From contig JADKAQ010000020.1 of assembly GCA_016719105.1 (NCBI GenBank), positions 122,202 to 186,201 of the forward strand: a stretch of DNA of 64,000 nt. The letters are read 5' to 3'. The translations under genes were made by a program, and so were the position numbers. Below the pieces are notes generated by a model, which saw nothing but the letters and a program-made list of their open reading frames with translations, was not told where the DNA came from and made no database searches. Below, in pieces: positions 60,494 to 64,000 of this stretch (positions are counted from its first letter, which is position 1; every line of letters starts with the position of its first letter). Source of the stretch: Gemmatimonadota bacterium (GTDB taxonomy: Bacteria; Gemmatimonadota; Gemmatimonadetes; Gemmatimonadales; Gemmatimonadaceae).

Positions 60494-63162
60494 TCACGCG
60501 GCCTGCGAGGGCAACCGTCCTTCAGACGCACGCACGGCGTCATAACGCATCAGGAGCACGCGGTCGAACCGCTCGAGAATGCGCTCCGGAAAGCGCCTCC
60601 CCATCTTCTCCCGGAGCTGCGTGATGTTGAACGTGATGGCGTTGTTCAACCCCCCGTTGATCGTGGTGAGGCCACCGACGCCCGAGAACGTGTCGGGGAT
60701 GCCGGTCGGGCTGGGCAGGTCGCCGCCCGGCAGCTGCAGGCCCGGTGAGAGGTTCGGCGAGAGGCCCACGGCCGGACCGCCGATCAGGCCGACCGTGCCC
60801 CCCGTGCCCGGGGTGCCGCCCACGGGGCCGGTGCCGACGCCGACGCCCACCGCCAACCCCGACCCGAGGAGCCCGTTCGCATCGCCCAGGAGCGGCAGTA
60901 GCTGCGCGATGATCGCGCGGAACTGCTGGGGCGTGGCGTTCTTGTAGTCGGCGATGGGGATCTTCGCGTTGATGGAGTCGCCGTAGAGCGCCCGCAGTTT
61001 GGCGATGATAGAGGCGCGGCCCGACTCGGAGGAGAAGTCGCCCTGCAGGGCGTCCGCGAGGATCGGGATGTTCTTCGCGGCGAAGGTGCGCAGCGCCTGG
61101 ATCTTGTCGTCGGCATCCTCGACGCCCAGCACGCCCCACGAGTCGGTGAGGGATGCGAGCTCGTCGGCGAAGTTGCCCTCACCAGAGCCGAACCGCCGCG
61201 CCTCCAGGACCTCGAGGAGCCGGACCCACCCATCCGGATCCTTCTCCACATCGATCCCGTACTTGTCCGCCAACTTCTTCGCGTCGCCGATAGTGAGGCC
61301 GGCCGCTCGGAGATTGAACTCGACCATCCGCGAGTGGATGCCGGTGCTCCCGTCCTCTTTCAGGTACTTGGACGCGTTGAGCGCGGTAACCACGCCGGAG
61401 AACGTCGCACCACTCGCCGCGCCGTTGTAGTCACTGAGGTCGCGCGTGAGCTCCTCAATCGCGCGCGTGTTCTTCATGTGGGCTTCCTTCCGCGCCTGCT
61501 CCGCCGCGCTGGAGCCCCAGCCGCCGATGAGCTGCGCGAGTCCGCCGACGATCGAGATGATGCCCTCCGGCGACCCGATCCCGAACTTGGCGATCGCGGC
61601 GCCCATGTTGATCACCGACGTGAGCGCCGTGGCCGCCTCGTCGCTGATCTTGCCCATGCCGTTCGCCGCCGAGATGAACGAGATCCCCAGCGAGGCGGCG
61701 CTGTCGACGTTACTCTCGAAGACCTCTCCGCGCCTCTGGGCCGCGGTTCTCACCCGCTTCTGCGCATCAGCGGTGCCCTGCGTCCGATCGGCGAGCTTCT
61801 TCTGTTCTTCGGCGGAGAGTTCGATCGTCTGCTTGGCCTTCCTCGCCTCCCGATCGACCTGCTGCCAGTACCCGGCCAGCTCCACCGTGGCGAGGTTCAG
61901 CCCCTTCGTGGCGGCCTCCAGTTTGGCGTGAACCTCCTTCAGGATGCGCTCCCGCTCGGCGGCCTCTTCTTTCGCGAGTTGGAGGCGCTGCTTCTTCTGC
62001 TCCTCCGTCTCCTTCTTCATGCGTCCGCCGTGCTGGGTACTCTCAGACTCCACGTCCTTGTGATGACGCTGGATCTGTGCCCGGAGCGCCGCGTTTCCTT
62101 CCTCCCGGATCCCGACCAGTTCGACGAGCAGGATCTCCTCGCCCTTCTTGATCAACTCCTTCTGCTCTGCGGCGTCCTTCACCATCGCCGCGCCGGACGC
62201 CGCGAGCGCCTGGCCCGCTTTCCCGATGGCGCCAGGGAGATACGACAGAAAGCTCCGGCGGCCGACTTCATCGAGCCGATCATGCTCTGGAACGCGACGC
62301 CCATCAGCTGCCACTGCGTGCTCTGCTGAATCCGGAACGTCTGCCACCCGATGATGAGCTCCCCGATGAAGCCGAGCATGCGGAGCATCCCGTCGAGCAC
62401 CGCCGGAATCGCCGCCCCGATGCCTCCCAGTGCCGTCTCGTTCTCTTCGACGCGCTTCGATAAGTTCGCGAGCGCGTCCGCCAGGCGAGAAGCGCCTCCC
62501 TGCATCTCTCCGTTGGAGAGAATCGCACTGCCGACAGCTTCCTGCAGCTCGCCCCATTGATTCTTGATCCGGACGAGCGATCCGCTGAAGGTGTTCGCTT
62601 CCTTCTCGGCGAATCCGCCAAAGCTCGCGCGGGCGTTCTCCAGAACGGTCGTCGCGTCCTTGCCGGCCACACCCAGTTTGTTGAAGGCGGTGACGTTGCC
62701 GTTCATCGCCTTCCCGACGACGTTCGCCGCTTCCTCGAGGCCGATGTGCTTGAAGGTGGCGAGGTCCGCCGCGAGGGCGAGGTTCCTCTGGCTGCCGGCC
62801 ACGTCGCCGCTGATGGTGATCATGTTCGTCAGCGCGGCGCGGAGGTCGTCATCCGTCGCCGTCGACAGCCGCATCACGCTCGCGACCGTGCTCTCCAGCT
62901 GCGGCTTGAGCGCGTCGAAGTTCCCGCCGGCATTGCGCACCGCGGTTCCGAGGCGCCCCATCCCGACTTCGGCGGCTGAGGCCTCCTCGATCGCACTCTT
63001 GAAGAACGCGCCCAGGGCGGCGCCGACGCCGAGCGCCGCGAGCGAGCCTAACGCGGCCTTCGCCTTGTCGCTGAACGAGGAGACGGATTCGCCGGCCTTC
63101 TTCGTGACGCCGGTGATCTCGTCGACCGCCGACAGGACTACTTTGATGATCGGGTTTGCCAT
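60494..63162 (-). pseudogene. tail tape-measure protein, one frameshift
   Basis: Two overlapping frames join near 62,250 to a protein of about 889 aa. The N-terminal 300 residues (MANPIIKVVLSAVDEITGVT; SGDVAGSQRNLALAADLAT; TFSGSLVRIKNQWGELQEAV) are the TP901-type tape-measure core. The rest contains a long helical coiled region (KKETEEQKKQRLQLAKEEAA), hydrophobic helices (ISIVGGLAQLIGGWGSSAAE) and a Gly/Pro-rich tail. Such proteins set tail length in siphophages and myophages. Its position immediately upstream of replication genes, with no other tail gene visible, is unusual. Confidence 0.7.
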
Positions 63163-63166
63163 GGTC

Positions 63167-63544
63167 TCAGGTCTCCGCGCAGCGGTCGCAGCGCATCCCC
63201 TCGAGGGGGACGCGGGCGGCGCCGCAGATCAGGCAGGGATGGGGGAGGAGCGCCTCCCGAAGGAGCGGCGCGAAGTGATCGGTGTAGCCCAAGGCGAACA
63301 GGTCCGAGGCGAACTCGGGATGCGCGTCGTCGCCTGGAGCGGCCGTGCGTATCAGGCGGACGCCCGTCGCCGTGGGAGCGACCTCGAGGCCCGCGTTCAG
63401 GAGCTCGGTGAGCATCACGCTGGCGACCACGTCGCGGTCGCTGTGAATGCCGCGCACGGCGCGCTCTCGGAAGAACTCATCCTGTCGTACGCCCAGGTTC
63501 CGGCCGCGCGCGTACTGCTCCGCGGGCGTGAGGGCGCGTCTCAT
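63167..63544 (-). CDS. small protein with C-terminal zinc ribbon
   Basis: 125 aa starting MRRALTPAEQYARGRNLG. A helical N-terminal part is followed by CLICGAARVPLEGMRCDRC at the end, a CxxC-x11-CxxC zinc-binding motif. The central part DDAHPEFASDLFALGYTDHF is unfamiliar. The start overlaps the stop of the preceding gene by ATGA (63541-63544). Function unknown; zinc ribbons in phage operons often bind DNA or interact with replication proteins. Confidence 0.65.
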   Translation of the reverse strand: MRRALTPAEQYARGRNLGVRQDEFFRERAVRGIHSDRDVVASVMLTELLNAGLEVAPTATGVRLIRTAAPGDDAHPEFASDLFALGYTDHFAPLLREALLPHPCLICGAARVPLEGMRCDRCAET

Positions 63545-63750
63545 GCGGCGGCCGACTCCGCCGCCATCGCGTGGCGCCAAGCGGCCCGCGCGAGCGTGAC
63601 GGCTGTCTGAGCGCGCAGGACCTGAGCGTCCGGACGCGGACGCCCGAGCGCGCGCGTCTCGGCGCGCGCGAGCTCGGCCTCCGCCGCGCGAATGTCTCGC
63701 AGCAGGGCCGCGAGCGAGGACGCGTCCTCACGGGAGCCGGCGCCAGGCAT
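63541..63750 (-). CDS. small helical hypothetical protein
   Basis: 69 aa, Ala/Arg-rich single helical region (ALLRDIRAAEAELARAETRA). Start ATG 63750 shares its first base with the TGA of the HTH gene; the stop overlaps the zinc-ribbon gene. The tight coupling on both sides is the main support. No family recognised. Confidence 0.5.
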   Translation of the reverse strand: MPGAGSREDASSLAALLRDIRAAEAELARAETRALGRPRPDAQVLRAQTAVTLARAAWRHAMAAESAAA

Positions 63751-64000
63751 CACGGCCCCTCGCTCGGCACCGGGGCCGTCGTGCTGGTGCGCATGCGCGC
63801 GGCGATGAATTCCTCGAGCTCGCGCCGCGAGTATCGCACGGCCCGCCCGATTTTCGCGAAGCGCGGGGCGCGGCCTTCCGTCCGCCAGCGCGCGAGCGTC
63901 TGCACGGCAACGCCGAGCATTCGCGAGGCCGTCTCGGCATCGACGAGGAGCGCGCCTTCGAGCTCGCGCGCGGTGTGCGGTGAGGTCGTCGTTGCGATCA
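63750..64000 (-). CDS. AlpA/excisionase-type HTH protein (5' end at window edge)
   Basis: About 83 codons visible. In-frame sequence runs to the very edge (TGATCGCAACG read on the minus strand), where a start codon whose last two bases are TG would just be split by the window end. Core: LLVDAETASRMLGVAVQTLA, RWRTEGRAPRFAKIGRAVRY and SRRELEEFIAAR, a MerR-like helix-turn-helix of the AlpA/Xis family (HTH_17). Such proteins act as excisionases or activators of phage satellite operons. First visible gene of the minus-strand operon. Confidence 0.75.
   Translation of the reverse strand, partial: IATTTSPHTARELEGALLVDAETASRMLGVAVQTLARWRTEGRAPRFAKIGRAVRYSRRELEEFIAARMRTSTTAPVPSEGP

Larger units (their letters stand above)
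55111..64000. mobile_element. prophage or phage-satellite element adjoining tRNA-Asn (partial)
   Basis: All genes from 55216 to the right edge are on the minus strand, are joined by short overlaps, and include phage-type functions: AlpA-like HTH, tape measure, DUF1376-type replication protein, DnaB and a terminase-small-like HTH. Core genes to the left of the tRNA run on both strands. No integrase, capsid, portal or large terminase is seen, and no duplicate of the tRNA 3' end is found within the window, so the far attachment site must lie beyond 64,000 if it exists. Three genes need a frameshift, suggesting decay or sequence errors. Confidence 0.65.

Overview
The window is 64 kb of very GC-rich (about 69% by eye) bacterial chromosome. 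Small intergenic gaps, many secreted or lipoprotein hydrolases (two S9 peptidases, two tandem beta-lactamase-fold serine hydrolases, a D-aminoacylase-like amidohydrolase, a DUF5916-type outer-membrane protein), PAS/GAF hybrid histidine kinases and a recurring GTTAGGC word all suggest a soil-type Gemmatimonadota member. That assignment is inference; no rRNA or other phylogenetic marker lies in the window.

Positions 1-9.3 kb carry an amidohydrolase lipoprotein with a perfect palindrome upstream, a tandem pair of serine hydrolases, a PLP deaminase/desulfhydrase, and a 2H phosphoesterase followed by a PLP decarboxylase. At 9.3-13.1 kb a TlpA-like thioredoxin and a CcdA-like thiol transporter form a translationally coupled pair. 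Beside them is a PAS/GAF histidine kinase with a receiver domain that is broken by about four frameshifts. At 13.4-19.3 kb are the translation factor EttA, two double-domain universal stress proteins, the fluoride channel CrcB and release factor 3 (PrfC). At 19.4-25 kb are an S9 peptidase and a GGDEF-EAL protein whose EAL half has lost key residues.

At 25.2-31 kb a complete tripartite RND efflux operon (outer-membrane factor, adaptor, pump) is joined by ATGA overlaps. At 31.3-46.9 kb follow a DUF5916-like protein, an esterase, a di-haem cytochrome c peroxidase preceded by a Pho-box-like triple 11-bp repeat, an SRPBCC membrane protein, a CpxP/Spy-like protein, a second TlpA-like thioredoxin, a PstS-like binding protein, a second S9 peptidase, a DsbA-like thioredoxin, MsrA, and a UDP-glucose-dehydrogenase-like protein that has lost its catalytic residues. 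At 47.2-53.1 kb there are two further hybrid histidine kinases; the first has an Hpt domain and is coupled to a LytTR response regulator. A large orphan protein with a GNAT-like segment precedes tRNA-Asn(GTT) at 55.04 kb.

From the tRNA to the right edge all genes run on the minus strand toward the tRNA and look like a prophage or phage-satellite element. In transcription order they are: an AlpA/excisionase-type HTH, two small proteins, a tail tape-measure protein (frameshifted), a DUF1376-like replication protein (frameshifted), DnaB, a small protein, a stand-alone M41/FtsH-type peptidase, a coiled-coil protein (frameshifted), an HTH protein resembling terminase small subunits, and a final hypothetical protein. 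No integrase, portal, capsid or large terminase is visible; if present they lie beyond 64,000.

Two sequence-level themes recur. One is GTTAGG(C): every in-frame TTA leucine codon I located is in this context. The other is short purine arrays (gaagacggg or gacggga units) with complementary pyrimidine arrays in intergenic regions, often forming long inverted repeats between convergent genes.
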